DNA from: Adhaeribacter rhizoryzae
Lineage (GTDB): Bacteria > Bacteroidota > Bacteroidia > Cytophagales > Hymenobacteraceae
Direction of reading: 5' to 3'
Assembly (NCBI RefSeq): GCF_008629685.1
Contig: NZ_VWSF01000025.1
Coordinates: forward strand, 28,733-92,732
DNA length: 64,000 nt
A program made the translations under genes and the position numbers. Position 1 is the first letter of the stretch. Each line of letters begins with the position of its first letter. This document shows positions 1-9,418 of the stretch, in pieces. The notes below the pieces were generated by a model. The model saw nothing but the letters and a program-made list of their open reading frames with translations, made no database searches and was not told the DNA's origin.

Positions 1-202
1 CCGCCAGCGAAAAAGCAGCTATCTGGTTTAATACCTGACCTTTATACGGAATGGCCCGTGGCAAAACCACATCAAAGGCCGAAATGCGATCGGTTGCTAC
101 TACGGCCAGCTTATCCTGGAAATAATAAACATCGCGTACTTTGCCGCGGTAAAAACCGGTTTGTCCTGCAAAATTGAAATTGGTTTCTTTTAAGGCCTTC
201 AT
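1..202 (-). CDS. purC: SAICAR synthetase (PurC), N-terminal part, cut by window edge
   Basis: Reading the minus strand from the ATG at 202 gives 67 residues that run off the window start. They contain the family signatures GKVRDVY (about residues 20-26) and [12 protein letters not shown], followed by an [11 protein letters not shown] stretch, typical of phosphoribosylaminoimidazole-succinocarboxamide synthase. The enzyme joins aspartate to CAIR in de novo purine synthesis, in the cytoplasm, using ATP. A well-formed Bacteroidota promoter lies just upstream (227-256). The identification rests on the N-terminal ATP-binding segment only, but this segment is highly diagnostic. The C-terminal two thirds cannot be judged. 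Confidence 0.93.
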   Translation of the reverse strand, partial: MKALKETNFNFAGQTGFYRGKVRDVYYFQDKLAVVATDRISAFDVVLPRAIPYKGQVLNQIAAFSLA

Positions 203-226
203 CTAACTTGGTATAGCTACGGAGAG

Positions 227-256
227 CAAAGTTAGAAAGATATTCTGAGCCTCAAA
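227..256 (-). promoter_or_regulatory. Promoter of purC (-33/-7 type)
   Basis: On the minus strand a TTTTG element (about 253-257) is separated by 18 nt from TAACTTTG (227-234), matching the Bacteroidota -33 TTTG / -7 TAnnTTTG consensus. Transcription would start about 15-20 nt before the purC ATG. Confidence 0.65.
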
Positions 257-379
257 ATAATGAATAATACGGATCGAAATTAAGCTTATATACCCAAGTT
301 TAAGTATTAAACGAAGGCGCATGCAACCAACTAAGATGGATTGGCGTCGTAAGAAATAGCAGGAAAGGGGTTTTAAGTA

Positions 380-1057
380 ATGATGAAGCAAGTATATTGT
401 AAATATCTGGTGTTGGTTTTTTTTACGCTAACGGTGGGATGTCAGCCGGAATATGTTGAACCTGCCAGTACAGTGGGAACTACCAATAGCGAAGATTTGT
501 GGAAGAAACCAGGCAAACCTTGCCCAGAATATTTTTACTTCTACGGGCAATCTAAAATTGATTTAGGAACCGTAAACACCTCTAAAATAATCCTCGGTTT
601 TCAGGAGGGCATTACTGCGGCTCAGAAGGCAAGGTTTGTAGCGCAGTTTCCTTACCTGCATCGTATTCAAAACGAGTTTAATACCGGCAGTGCTGATGCA
701 ACCGTGGTGCAACTGAAAGATGGATTATCGTGTGCCCAAGTAGAAGCAATATTATTTAAATTAGCTAAAAAACGCGAAATACGGTATGCTACGCCATTTT
801 TTCAATCTCCTTTCGAGGCAAACCTGCTCGGAATTACTAACCAGTTTATTGTAAACCTCAAGCCCGGCTATTCGGCTGCGGATATGAAAAAATTAACCAA
901 ACGCACCAAAACCCAAATAGTGGAGCAACTAGGGGATTATACTTTTATACTAAGTGCCGATAAATATGCCGCTGGCCATGCGCTGCAAATGGCTAATAAA
1001 TTTGCCCGGTTTTACCAGGTAGAAAGTAGCGAGCCCGATTTTTATTATGGGTTTTAA
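380..1057 (+). CDS. Lipoprotein with two protease-propeptide-like repeats
   Basis: This 225-residue protein begins with a signal peptide ending in the lipobox LTVGC (Cys21), so it should be lipidated and exported. Two similar segments follow, about residues 62-140 and 148-223. Each starts with a beta-strand of the type KIILGFQEG or QFIVNLKPG, then an Ala-rich helix, and ends in a strand followed by an aromatic-rich tail. That is the look of the small inhibitor-I9 or fervidolysin-type propeptide fold that chaperones and inhibits subtilases. No peptidase domain follows and none is adjacent, so the protein may be a free-standing inhibitor or simply a fold relative. ATG at 383 (second Met) is an equal start. 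The function is inferred from pattern only. Confidence 0.6.
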   Translation: MMKQVYCKYLVLVFFTLTVGCQPEYVEPASTVGTTNSEDLWKKPGKPCPEYFYFYGQSKIDLGTVNTSKIILGFQEGITAAQKARFVAQFPYLHRIQNEFNTGSADATVVQLKDGLSCAQVEAILFKLAKKREIRYATPFFQSPFEANLLGITNQFIVNLKPGYSAADMKKLTKRTKTQIVEQLGDYTFILSADKYAAGHALQMANKFARFYQVESSEPDFYYGF

Positions 1058-1391
1058 ATATCCGTAGTAGTTGGTAAAAAATCTTTCCTTTTCCGGACAA
1101 AATATTATTTAACCTGCTGCCAGCTATTTTGCGCTGGTTTGGCCCCGCGTGGCTGGTGGCTTCATGGCAAGTTTGCTACCGGGTTAACATAAACCTCAAT
1201 ACCAGCGTATTAAATTATTATTGTTTGTCTGGGGTAGTATAAGCTTTTTAGTTAAAGTCAGATGCTGGGCATTGTAAGCTTTGCGCAGGGCTAAAAATAA
1301 TATAACCAACGATAAACAACTGATTAGACCAAAAAAGGCAGTAAATATTGCCGGATTTAAATTAAACTATGAAAAATTAAAATTTAGCAGC
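1058..1391. other. Intergenic gap with no recognisable gene
   Basis: A 334-bp stretch between the lipoprotein and the small membrane protein. I see no convincing ORF, RNA or clear terminator. The frame that is open upstream of 1392 begins only at a TTG and has no coding character. Confidence 0.4.
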
Positions 1392-1577
1392 ATGGCAGAA
1401 ATTAATATTGAACGTAAAAAAACGCCGGTATGGCGGTGGTTATTAATCCTTATTTTATTGGCCTTAATAGCCTGGGCGGTTTATGAATTTGCCTACGATA
1501 AAGAAGACAATGATTTTGATGAAGTACCGGCTACCGGTATGGTAACCCTGGTGCCGCAGGCCCCGCTTTTAACCTGA
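1392..1577 (+). CDS. Small single-span membrane protein
   Basis: A 61-residue protein. A short basic N-terminus (MAEINIERKKTP) is followed by one hydrophobic helix (about residues 14-31, WLLILILLALIAWAVY) and an acidic tail (DKEDNDFDE). The ATG at 1392 is chosen over the TTG at 1281, because the extra 37 residues are low-complexity and the Met sits directly before the basic/hydrophobic pattern. It lies 38 bp before the PRC-barrel gene and is probably co-transcribed with it, which hints at a shared envelope or stress role. No known family is recognised. Confidence 0.6.
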   Translation: MAEINIERKKTPVWRWLLILILLALIAWAVYEFAYDKEDNDFDEVPATGMVTLVPQAPLLT

Positions 1578-1615
1578 ACACGCTTTACTAAAAACTAACC
1601 TTAAGCGAAAAAACT

Positions 1616-2395
1616 ATGAGAAATGATGAAATAAGAACCGAAGGGAATGAGCGTTTGCTGCCCTTGAGTAATTCTAAAGATTTTAAAGTAGCCAAAGATA
1701 ACCCCGATGTTCGCGGCTGGCGCGTAGTAGGCTCCGATGGCGAAAGCCTGGGTGTAGTAAAAGACCTGATTGTAGATACCCAGGAAATGAAAGTGCGCTA
1801 CCTGGCTTTAACGGCCGATAAGCGTTATTACAACGATAACTACGATCGTTATTTGCTGGTACCTATCGGGTCGGCTGCCCTCGACAAAAAAGGTAGTAAT
1901 GTATTTGTTTCTAATATCGATTCCCGGACTATCCTGAATTATCCTACTTACCAGGGCGGGCCTATTACCGAAGATTATGAATACGCGGTGCGCGAAGCTT
2001 CCTTGCATCCCGGTGACCGGACCGATACGGTAAAAAGAGATAATGTAGCAACTGACCAGACTACAACCGTTAACGACCAAACAACTACCGTTAACGAACA
2101 GCCGGCTACGGTAGCGCCCCGGCGTATCTCCAATGATTTTTACAACAACGATACCTACAACGATAATAAATTTTATACTTCTGACCGCAACAATAACTAC
2201 GACGACCGGTCGAGCTTTTCGCGGGATAACGTGAACACCGATATTTACCCGGATCGCAATGACACGGCTAACGGCATTCGCCCGGATGTAGATGAGTCAA
2301 TATCTACTATTGAACGCCTAGAGCGCTTGCGGGAACGTGGTTCGATTACCGAAGACGAATTTAGGGTGCTGAAGAAAAGAGCCCTTGATTTGTAG
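1616..2395 (+). CDS. PRC-barrel domain protein with C-terminal SHOCT-like helix
   Basis: A 259-residue cytoplasmic-type protein. Residues about 30-115 match a PRC-barrel: DVRGWRVVGSDGESLGVVKDL, then a beta-rich stretch with VRYLALT and YLLVPIG. The middle (about 140-225) is a low-complexity Asn/Asp/Thr/Tyr-rich linker including the short tandem TTTVNDQ/TTTVNEQ. The C-terminus (about 230-259, ISTIERLERLRERGSITEDEF) is a SHOCT-like short helical domain usually found at the end of oligomeric bacterial proteins. PRC-barrel proteins of this layout are common in stress-inducible loci. No substrate or partner can be named. Confidence 0.8.
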   Translation: MRNDEIRTEGNERLLPLSNSKDFKVAKDNPDVRGWRVVGSDGESLGVVKDLIVDTQEMKVRYLALTADKRYYNDNYDRYLLVPIGSAALDKKGSNVFVSNIDSRTILNYPTYQGGPITEDYEYAVREASLHPGDRTDTVKRDNVATDQTTTVNDQTTTVNEQPATVAPRRISNDFYNNDTYNDNKFYTSDRNNNYDDRSSFSRDNVNTDIYPDRNDTANGIRPDVDESISTIERLERLRERGSITEDEFRVLKKRALDL

Positions 2396-2425
2396 CGTTG
2401 GTGCCGCAATATTCCTTTAAAACAG

Positions 2426-2451
2426 AAGCGCATCCCAACTGGGATGCGTTT
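2426..2451. terminator. Bidirectional terminator between the PRC-barrel gene and lysA
   Basis: An 8-bp perfect stem (CGCATCCC/GGGATGCG, loop AACT) extended by A-T and G-T pairs, with A-rich and T-rich flanks. It separates convergent genes and could serve both strands. Confidence 0.7.
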
Positions 2452-2475
2452 CTATTTGAAATAAAAATATATTAA

Positions 2476-3639
2476 TTAATGGCTTTTCACTTCGGCACTT
2501 ACGTAAACGGCTTTGGCTTTATCGCGCAGGTTATATTCCGAAGACATTACTTCGGCGTAAGCCCCGGCCGTACGGATAGCTACAAAATCGTTCCGTTTGG
2601 TTTCGGGCAGAAAAACATCTTTGGCAAAACAATCCGTCGATTCGCAAATAGGCCCTACTACATTGTATTTTACTTCCGGACCCTGGCTGGTCAGGTTTTC
2701 AATTTTGTGGTAAGCCTGGTACAACATGGGCCGTAATAATTCGGTCATGCCGGCATCCAGAATGGTAAAATTAGTGGTTAAACCTTTTTTAACGTACAAC
2801 ACCCGCGATATTAACGAGCCGCATTGCGCTACCAGGGCCCGGCCTAACTCAAAATGTACCTGCTGGCCCGGCTGAACTTCTAAATGCTCGTTAAAAATGG
2901 CAAAGTAAGATTCAAAATCCGAAATCGGGCTTTCGTCGGGGTGGTAATAATCTACGCCTAAACCGCCGCCCACATTCAGGTGGGGTAAACGAATATTACG
3001 GCTGATAAACCATTGCTGTATTTCGTTAACCCGGTTGCACAGGTTTTTAAATACCGTTAAATCCATAATCTGCGAGCCAATATGGAAGTGCGTACCAATT
3101 AATTCCAGGTTTTCACAATTTTGTAAAAGCGCCAGCACATCTTCCAGTTCCCACATATTAATACCAAACTTATTTTCTTCTAAGCCGGTAGTGATGTATT
3201 TATGGGTATTGGCATCTACGTTGGGGTTAATGCGCAAAGCAATGCGAGCCACCTTGCCTTGTTTGCCAGCCAGCTCGTTAATTACTTCCAGTTCCTGCAA
3301 CGATTCGCAGTTAAAACAGAAAATATTGTGTTGCAGCGCAAAGTTTATTTCGGCATCTGATTTACCTACGCCGGCAAAAACAATGTGCTCCGCATCGAAG
3401 CCCCGCTTTAAAGCCCGTTTTACTTCGTTGCCGCTTACGCAATCGGCGCCAAAGCCAAATTCCTGAATAAGCCGTAAAACCGGTTTGTTGCTGTTAGCCT
3501 TTAAAGCGTAATGTACCTGAAAATTATATTTAGAAGCAGCGTGCTGGGCACTTTCCAGTGTTTGCCGCAGTAAATCTAAATCGTATAAATAAAAAGGAGT
3601 AGGCTCTTGTTGCCAGCTCTCCTGCAAATCTTTAAGCAT
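2476..3639 (-). CDS. lysA: Diaminopimelate decarboxylase
   Basis: A 387-residue fold-III PLP enzyme that converts meso-diaminopimelate to L-lysine, the last step of lysine synthesis. Visible signatures are the PLP lysine in HYALKAN (Lys47), HFHIGSQ (184-190), the glycine-rich phosphate-binding loop GGGLG (224-228) and the active-site segment CESTDCF (about 332-338) contributed across the dimer. Length is slightly below the usual 410-420 but all motifs are present. The start overlaps the end of the upstream aspartate kinase by 8 bp, so the two are translationally coupled, linking the first and last steps of the pathway. Confidence 0.95.
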   Translation of the reverse strand: MLKDLQESWQQEPTPFYLYDLDLLRQTLESAQHAASKYNFQVHYALKANSNKPVLRLIQEFGFGADCVSGNEVKRALKRGFDAEHIVFAGVGKSDAEINFALQHNIFCFNCESLQELEVINELAGKQGKVARIALRINPNVDANTHKYITTGLEENKFGINMWELEDVLALLQNCENLELIGTHFHIGSQIMDLTVFKNLCNRVNEIQQWFISRNIRLPHLNVGGGLGVDYYHPDESPISDFESYFAIFNEHLEVQPGQQVHFELGRALVAQCGSLISRVLYVKKGLTTNFTILDAGMTELLRPMLYQAYHKIENLTSQGPEVKYNVVGPICESTDCFAKDVFLPETKRNDFVAIRTAGAYAEVMSSEYNLRDKAKAVYVSAEVKSH

Positions 3640-4969
3640 GTGCGGGTTGTTCTGTTTTGGTAAATACCCCTTCGTTTAAGGCAATTAAAGCCTGATTTTT
3701 ATAGCTGGTATTTACTAATAAACTAATATTGTTTCTGCTGCCACCGTAAGAAATCATGCGTAACGGAATTTGCTGCAGCGATTTAAATATGGTTACCACA
3801 GTTCCGGGCGCAGCTTCAATAGAATCGCCCACGAGGCAAATAATCGAAAGATCCTGGTCTACTTCTACGGTACCAAATTCTTTCAATTCCGAAATAATTT
3901 CGTTCAGGAAGCGGGTATTATCAACCGTTAAAGATACCGCTACTTCCGAAGTGGTAATCATATCAATCGAAGTTTTGTATTCTTCAAAAACCTCGAAAAT
4001 GCGGCGTAAAAAGCCGTAAGCCAGCAGCATACGGGTAGATTTTATTTTAATGGCGGTAATGCCATCTTTGGCGGCTACGGCTTTAATGCTGCTGCCAGAA
4101 GTACGGGCCGAAATAGTAGTGCCGCGGGCTTCGGGTTGCATGGTATTAAGCAGGCGCACCGGAATATTTTTTTGCTTAGCCGGCAATACGCTGGAAGGGT
4201 GCAATATTTTAGCCCCAAAGTAAGCCAGCTCGGCCGCTTCGTCGAACGATAATTCCGCGATAGGATAAGTGTTTTTTACAATTCGCGGGTCGTTGTTGTG
4301 CATGCCGTCAATATCGGTCCAAATCTGAATTTCTTCGGCTTGAATGGCCGCGCCAATTAAAGAAGCAGAATAATCGCTGCCGCCGCGTTTCAGGTTATCA
4401 ATCTCTCCGAAGGTGTTCCGGCAAATATAACCCTGGGTAACAAATAATTGAGTATCGGGGTATTGAGCTAAATCAGTAACTAACTGTTGCGAGATAAAAG
4501 CGGTATCGGGCTCTTCGTTTTCATCAATTTTCATGAAATTCAAGGCCGGTAATAATACCGATGAAATATTGCTTTCTTCCAGGAAAAGCTGAAATAAACC
4601 CGTAGAAAGCAATTCGCCCTGGGCCAGAATGCCCCGCTCTTCGTGGCTGCTAAAATCATTTTTTACCTGCGATTTAATAAATTCAAAATGGCTTTGAATA
4701 AAATCTAAGGCAAGTTGTTTGTATTTATCTGTTTTATACAGGCCGTCAATTACCTGTTTATAAGTCTGGTGTAAATCTTCTATTAACCCCAAGGCCTCGG
4801 TTTGCTTGGCTTTAAACAGGTTATCAGAAATTTGTACGAGTTTATTGGTAGTACCCGACATGGCCGATAATACTACAATTTTGGGGTCTGGTGTGTTAAT
4901 TAAACTAGCCACCATCTTCATGTTGGTAGGGGAGCCTACGGAAGTGCCGCCAAATTTTAAAACTTTCAT
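3632..4969 (-). CDS. lysC: Aspartate kinase, monofunctional, with C-terminal ACT domains
   Basis: A 445-residue enzyme that phosphorylates aspartate with ATP, the committed step towards lysine, threonine and methionine. The N-terminal kinase domain opens with KFGGTS (residues 5-10) and contains the RGGSDYSA aspartate/ATP-binding segment and a FGAKILHP segment. The last 150 residues form two ACT-type regulatory domains (one starts around TAIKIKSTRML), so feedback inhibition by lysine is likely. No homoserine dehydrogenase domain is fused. It is first in a two-gene operon with lysA. A TACCTTTG -7 element lies 33 nt upstream. No lysine riboswitch is visible in the short leader. Confidence 0.93.
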   Translation of the reverse strand: MKVLKFGGTSVGSPTNMKMVASLINTPDPKIVVLSAMSGTTNKLVQISDNLFKAKQTEALGLIEDLHQTYKQVIDGLYKTDKYKQLALDFIQSHFEFIKSQVKNDFSSHEERGILAQGELLSTGLFQLFLEESNISSVLLPALNFMKIDENEEPDTAFISQQLVTDLAQYPDTQLFVTQGYICRNTFGEIDNLKRGGSDYSASLIGAAIQAEEIQIWTDIDGMHNNDPRIVKNTYPIAELSFDEAAELAYFGAKILHPSSVLPAKQKNIPVRLLNTMQPEARGTTISARTSGSSIKAVAAKDGITAIKIKSTRMLLAYGFLRRIFEVFEEYKTSIDMITTSEVAVSLTVDNTRFLNEIISELKEFGTVEVDQDLSIICLVGDSIEAAPGTVVTIFKSLQQIPLRMISYGGSRNNISLLVNTSYKNQALIALNEGVFTKTEQPAHA

Positions 4970-5001
4970 GTAAAACAGTTTGGTTTTTTAGTAAAGTGCC
5001 A

Positions 5002-5009
5002 CAAAGGTA
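5002..5009 (-). promoter_or_regulatory. -7 element of the aspartate kinase-lysA operon
   Basis: TACCTTTG on the minus strand matches TAnnTTTG and lies 33 nt before the ATG at 4969. No clear -33 TTTG at the ideal distance is seen. Confidence 0.45.
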
Positions 5010-5170
5010 ATGATTTATGATACAATTGGTAAAAGTATACCCGCTTTTATAGATAAATATTTAATAGCAAGTAGCGTTAATCTGCCACCAGCATAAACAA
5101 CCTGAGCAGTAAGCTTTAAGCATAATATTTAGTGACAACAGTGCTTTAAATAACCGCGCAGGTATAATAT

Positions 5171-6370
5171 TTAGCTTTTTCCGGAAGATAAAATTACTGC
5201 GGCAGCATTGCCCCCAAAGCCCGCTGCTAAAATTAATATGCGATTTACAGCTGTAAACGGTTTGTTATTCAGGAAACAAGGGTAAGGAAAGGAGAGCGGA
5301 GCTAAATGCTGGAGAAGGTGAATAGCGTACTCCAGGCTAAAAGCCGCGGAAGCGCCTAAAGTGTGGCCAATCAGCCATTTATTAGAAGTGAGCGGAGGTA
5401 GATTATTCTCGCCGAATACCGCTTGCAAAGCCCTGATTTCCGCCGCATCGCCGGCAACGGTACCGGGCGCATGTAAAATAATTAAATCGATGGGCTGCGT
5501 GTTTTCAGCTTGTTGCAAGGCATTCCGAATGGCTTTCTGAAAATGCTGGCCATCTTTGGAGAGACCGGTTTTACTCGGAATAGCCTCCGTGGCAAACCCC
5601 ACCGATTCGATAATAATGGGTGGATGGCTGGAATTATTTAATTCGGCAGCACTTACTTTCTCTAAGGCAAAAATGGCCGCGCCTTCCCCCAGAACAAAGG
5701 TGTTTTTCTTTTCTTCGTTTAAAGGGCGGCAAGGAATGGTTGGCTCCTGATCCTGGGAATAAATGCCAATGGCTTTCATTTGGGCAATCGTAAACGGGGT
5801 TAGCGGCGCTTCGGCGCCGCCGGCCAGAAAACGGGTAGCCATGCCGGATTTTAGCCAGGCAAAACCATTGGCAATAGCTTGTAAAGTAGTACTGCAGGTA
5901 ACCGAGTGACTAACTACCGGCCCATTGGTTTGTAAATCGTTGGCTACCCACGACGAAATATTGCCCAGGGTAGTAACCGGTGAAGTTGGGGCCGGCACCT
6001 GTCCGGTGGTTAAATATTCTGTTAGGTAATTCTCGAAAAGCTCCGTAGCGCCGCGCGACGAACCAATATTTATGGCCACTTCTGAATCGCTCAGCCAACC
6101 GGCGGCCGCTACTGCCTGGCGCGCAGCTATGATGGCCAGCAGCACCGACCGGTCCACCGATTGGTAATTTTTTTTCTCCTGCTTTAACACTTTAAGAAAA
6201 TTTTCGGCAACTTCGGATAAAGCGCCTACGGGCGTAACCATATGCTGGTAAATTCTTTTACCAAAGGTAGGCGTTGCGGTTTTATATGCTTTAGCTACCA
6301 AATTCTGATTATGGCCCAGCGGGGAGATGGAACCGTGCCCCCTAATAACAATATATTCTTTTTGGCTCAA
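5171..6370 (-). CDS. Beta-ketoacyl-ACP synthase at the end of the biotin operon
   Basis: A 399-residue KAS I/II-type condensing enzyme. The full catalytic set is visible: Cys159 in VTCSTT, a His in the HAPGTVAGD segment and a second His in KWLIGHTLGAS. It should therefore be an active Claisen condensing enzyme, not a chain-length factor. It overlaps bioA by 4 bp and is last in bioB-bioF-bioD-bioA-KS. Because pimeloyl-ACP is built by ordinary fatty-acid enzymes acting on a masked malonyl primer, a dedicated synthase here may feed pimelate formation. That link is inference from position. It diverges from housekeeping FabF: shorter, with His-Ala-Pro-Gly where His-Gly-Thr-Gly is usual. Confidence 0.85.
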   Translation of the reverse strand: MSQKEYIVIRGHGSISPLGHNQNLVAKAYKTATPTFGKRIYQHMVTPVGALSEVAENFLKVLKQEKKNYQSVDRSVLLAIIAARQAVAAAGWLSDSEVAINIGSSRGATELFENYLTEYLTTGQVPAPTSPVTTLGNISSWVANDLQTNGPVVSHSVTCSTTLQAIANGFAWLKSGMATRFLAGGAEAPLTPFTIAQMKAIGIYSQDQEPTIPCRPLNEEKKNTFVLGEGAAIFALEKVSAAELNNSSHPPIIIESVGFATEAIPSKTGLSKDGQHFQKAIRNALQQAENTQPIDLIILHAPGTVAGDAAEIRALQAVFGENNLPPLTSNKWLIGHTLGASAAFSLEYAIHLLQHLAPLSFPYPCFLNNKPFTAVNRILILAAGFGGNAAAVILSSGKS

Positions 6371-7659
6371 GATGCTGAATCAGTGTTTTCGGTAAGCAAA
6401 GCGCTCATTTTTTCGATTACGCCGTACACAATATTTAATTGCTCTTCGGTAATACAGTAGGGCGGAAATATATAAATAATATTACCGAGGGGCCGTAATA
6501 AAACCTGGTGTTGTAAGGCAAAGTTATACAAACGGTTCCGGATTTGGTTAAAATAAGAGGTTGTGCCCATGTTAAATTCCAGAGCCAAAATAGTACCGGT
6601 TTGCCGGATATTTTTTATAGACGGATGACCGTTTAATTTTTCCTTGAATTGCTGGTGTTGGGCCGCAATGCGTTGCATGTTTTGCTGGGTTTGCGGTTGC
6701 ACGAGCAACTCGTAGCTGGCAATACCGGCGGTACAGGCAATAGGGTTAGCGGTGTAGGAATGCCCGTGGAAGAAAGTTTTATTTGTTTCGGTACTTAAAA
6801 AAGCTTCAAAAATTGCCTGCGCGCAGGTAGTAACACCCAACGCCATTACGCCTCCCGTAAGCCCTTTCGATAAGCAAACCATATCAGGTTGTTTTGATAA
6901 ATATTCGCAGGCAAAGTTGCGGCCGGTACGGCCAAAGCCCGTCATTACTTCATCGGCAATGGTTAAAATCTGGTGTTCTTTACAAATTTGCATGAGCTGG
7001 TTCAGAATATCGGGGCTATACATTACCATGCCGGCAGTGCCTAATACCAGCGGCTCAAATATAAAGGCAGCTATATCTTCTTGCTCAGTCAGTAATTTTA
7101 GCTGTGCAACGGTTTCTGCTTCGCGGCCCGTAACCGGCACATCTATAAATAAAACATCAAATAAATATTGCTGAAATGGCTGGGTAAAAGCGCTCCGGCT
7201 ACTCACCGACATGGCCCCAAAGGTATCGCCGTGGTAACTATCGCGGAAGGCAATAATTTTATATTTAGTTTGCCCCAGGTTTTGCCAATATTGCATCGCC
7301 ATTTTCAGGGCCACTTCTACGGCCGTAGAACCATTATCAGAATAAAAAACTTTGGCCTGATTAGCGGGTAATATTTGTAGTAAGTTTTCGGCTAAGGCTA
7401 CGGCGGGTTCGTGGGTAAAGCCGGCAAATATTACGTGGTCGAGGCGGTTAAGCTGCTCGGTTATTTTTTGTGTAATGTGCGGGTGGCAATGGCCGTGTAA
7501 ATTAACCCACCACGACGAAATAGCATCGATGTAGGTATTACCTGCCTCGTCGTATAATAAAGCACCTTCTCCGCGCACAATTGGCAACGGTGGCGCTGCC
7601 GTTTGCATTTGTGTATAAGGATGCCAGATTATAGCTTGGTCGCGTTGTGTTAAATTCAT
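6367..7659 (-). CDS. bioA: Adenosylmethionine-8-amino-7-oxononanoate aminotransferase
   Basis: A 430-residue class III PLP aminotransferase that converts KAPA to DAPA with S-adenosylmethionine as amino donor. BioA hallmarks are WHPYTQM (12-18), SSWWVNLHGH (48-57), SYHGDT (141-146), DEVMTGFGRTG (236-246) and the PLP lysine in LSKGLTGG (Lys265). The start codon shares one base with the bioD stop and the end overlaps the ketoacyl synthase by 4 bp, so translation is tightly coupled along the operon. Length is normal for the family. Confidence 0.96.
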   Translation of the reverse strand: MNLTQRDQAIIWHPYTQMQTAAPPLPIVRGEGALLYDEAGNTYIDAISSWWVNLHGHCHPHITQKITEQLNRLDHVIFAGFTHEPAVALAENLLQILPANQAKVFYSDNGSTAVEVALKMAMQYWQNLGQTKYKIIAFRDSYHGDTFGAMSVSSRSAFTQPFQQYLFDVLFIDVPVTGREAETVAQLKLLTEQEDIAAFIFEPLVLGTAGMVMYSPDILNQLMQICKEHQILTIADEVMTGFGRTGRNFACEYLSKQPDMVCLSKGLTGGVMALGVTTCAQAIFEAFLSTETNKTFFHGHSYTANPIACTAGIASYELLVQPQTQQNMQRIAAQHQQFKEKLNGHPSIKNIRQTGTILALEFNMGTTSYFNQIRNRLYNFALQHQVLLRPLGNIIYIFPPYCITEEQLNIVYGVIEKMSALLTENTDSAS

Positions 7660-8282
7660 TATAAAACGTTTAATCTATCTCTAAGCTGAACCGCATAATC
7701 CGAAATAATCTCCAGGGTTAATTTTTCTTCGGGTAAAACCGATAATAATTTAGGCAGGCCGGTATAATTCAGAATAAAGTCTTCGGAAGCAGTATTGGGT
7801 TCGCCATTAAATATTAGACCTAATATGTTGATGTTGCGGTTTTTTAAAGCTTCCCAGGTTAATAAAGTATGATTAATGCTGCCTAAATAATTCCGGGAAA
7901 CCAATACAACTTCGCACGCAAATATTGGCAGCAAATCTACCATAAGTTTAATATTGTTTAGGGGTACCAATAAACCACCGGCTCCCTCAATAACTAAATG
8001 GTTAGCAGTTTCCGGAAGTTGAATATTTTTAAGTTCGATGGTTATGTTTTCTGCTTCGGCGGCAGCGTGTGGCGAAAGCGGCAATGGCAACCGGTAAGCT
8101 TCCGGGTGAAACCTGGATTTTTTGTTTTGAATTAACTTATTAACGGTTGCGGTATCGGAATCGGTTAGGGTGCCCGATTGTACCGGCTTCCAGTAATCGG
8201 CTTGCAGGGCTTCGGTTAAAATAGCCGCAACTACAGTTTTGCCAACATCAGTGCCAATGCCGGTTACAAATATTCTTCTCAT
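7659..8282 (-). CDS. bioD: Dethiobiotin synthetase
   Basis: A 207-residue P-loop enzyme that forms the ureido ring of dethiobiotin from DAPA, CO2 and ATP. The N-terminus carries the BioD P-loop GIGTDVGKT (8-16). The segment YWKPVQSG follows, and VIEGAGGLLVPL provides the carboxylate/ATP-binding loop. It overlaps bioF by 4 bp upstream and bioA by 1 bp downstream. Slightly shorter than the E. coli enzyme but complete. Confidence 0.96.
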   Translation of the reverse strand: MRRIFVTGIGTDVGKTVVAAILTEALQADYWKPVQSGTLTDSDTATVNKLIQNKKSRFHPEAYRLPLPLSPHAAAEAENITIELKNIQLPETANHLVIEGAGGLLVPLNNIKLMVDLLPIFACEVVLVSRNYLGSINHTLLTWEALKNRNINILGLIFNGEPNTASEDFILNYTGLPKLLSVLPEEKLTLEIISDYAVQLRDRLNVL

Positions 8283-9418
8283 AATTGCGTGCTAATTGCG
8301 GCGGCTAATGCATCTATTTCGGCCTCCGTGTTAAAAGCGTGCACAATCAGGCGCAGCCTTTCTTTTCCGGCTGGTACCGTCGGACTGAAAATAGGCCGGG
8401 CATCAATGCCGTCGGCTTGCAACTTTTGGCTGATTGTTCTCAAGGAAGCTACATCTGGCGCTTGCAGCCATTGAATAGGACTATCGGTTGGGTTTACTTT
8501 AATATTTGGGTAAGGCGCCAACGCGTTTTTTAAATAAACTGCCAATTGTTTAACCCGGCTTCTTTCAAAGTTTAATTCGGGCAAAAGTTCGTAAGCTGTT
8601 TTAATATTTAATAAAGCATGCAGCGGCAGGGCCGTGGTATAAATAAAGGGCCGGCTGAAATTAATTAAAAATTGGCGGAGCGCCTCTGAACCAACCATCG
8701 CCGCCCCGTGGCAACCCAGCGCTTTCCCAAAAGTCATGATGCGGGCAAAGACTTTATCTGCTAAACCCAATTCCTGCACCAGGCCACCACCGTTGGGACC
8801 GTACAAACCGTTAGAATGCGCTTCGTCTACGACCAGGTAAGCACCTTTTTCTGCGCAAATCTGTACCAAATCAATTAACGGGGCAAAATCGCCATCCATA
8901 GAATACAGCGATTCTACGGCTACGTAAACATCGCCGGTAGCACGTTGAAATTTTTTTTGTAAATCATCCGGAGAATTGTGCCGGAACGAAAACGATTGGG
9001 CAAAACTTAAGCGAATGCCGTCTTTAATAGACGCATGGCTGGCCTCGTCATACAAAATGGTATCGCCGCGTTGCGGAATTGCCGAGAAAAAACCGGTGTT
9101 GGCGGCAAAACCCGAATTAAAAAGCAAGGTGGCTTTGGCAGCGTGAAATTGGGCAATTTGTTTTTCTAAAGCTTCGGCCAAAGCAGAATTACCCGATAAC
9201 AGCCGGGAACCCGTAGCACCCACGGGTAAGTGCGCATAATTTAATAATTCCGCTTCCAGCCGGGCACGGAGTTTTTGCGAGCGGGCCAGGCCCAGGTAAT
9301 CGTTTGAGCAAAAATCAATAGCGGCAGCCGTGGTTTTGAGCTGCCGCAAAATGCCGTTTTGTTCCCGCTGGGCCAGTTTTTGCCTTAATTTTAAGGGCAA
9401 ATCCATTTGGTTAAGCAA
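8279..9418 (-). CDS. bioF: 8-amino-7-oxononanoate synthase
   Basis: A 379-residue alpha-oxoamine synthase that condenses pimeloyl-ACP (or -CoA) with L-alanine to give KAPA. Family motifs are CSNDYLGLA (37-45), [11 protein letters not shown] (67-77), DEAHSNG (198-204) and the PLP lysine in TFGKALG (Lys232). It overlaps bioB by 8 bp at its start. It is distinguished from Kbl and serine palmitoyltransferase mainly by its operon. Confidence 0.94.
   Translation of the reverse strand: MLNQMDLPLKLRQKLAQREQNGILRQLKTTAAAIDFCSNDYLGLARSQKLRARLEAELLNYAHLPVGATGSRLLSGNSALAEALEKQIAQFHAAKATLLFNSGFAANTGFFSAIPQRGDTILYDEASHASIKDGIRLSFAQSFSFRHNSPDDLQKKFQRATGDVYVAVESLYSMDGDFAPLIDLVQICAEKGAYLVVDEAHSNGLYGPNGGGLVQELGLADKVFARIMTFGKALGCHGAAMVGSEALRQFLINFSRPFIYTTALPLHALLNIKTAYELLPELNFERSRVKQLAVYLKNALAPYPNIKVNPTDSPIQWLQAPDVASLRTISQKLQADGIDARPIFSPTVPAGKERLRLIVHAFNTEAEIDALAAAISTQL

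Noticed and set aside
1281..1391. N-terminal extension (TTG start) of the small membrane protein
   Set aside because: The extension has low coding character; ATG at 1392 precedes the typical basic/hydrophobic pattern.
4970..5170. Lysine riboswitch before the aspartate kinase
   Set aside because: The leader is only about 20-30 nt and the upstream sequence shows no riboswitch-like structure.
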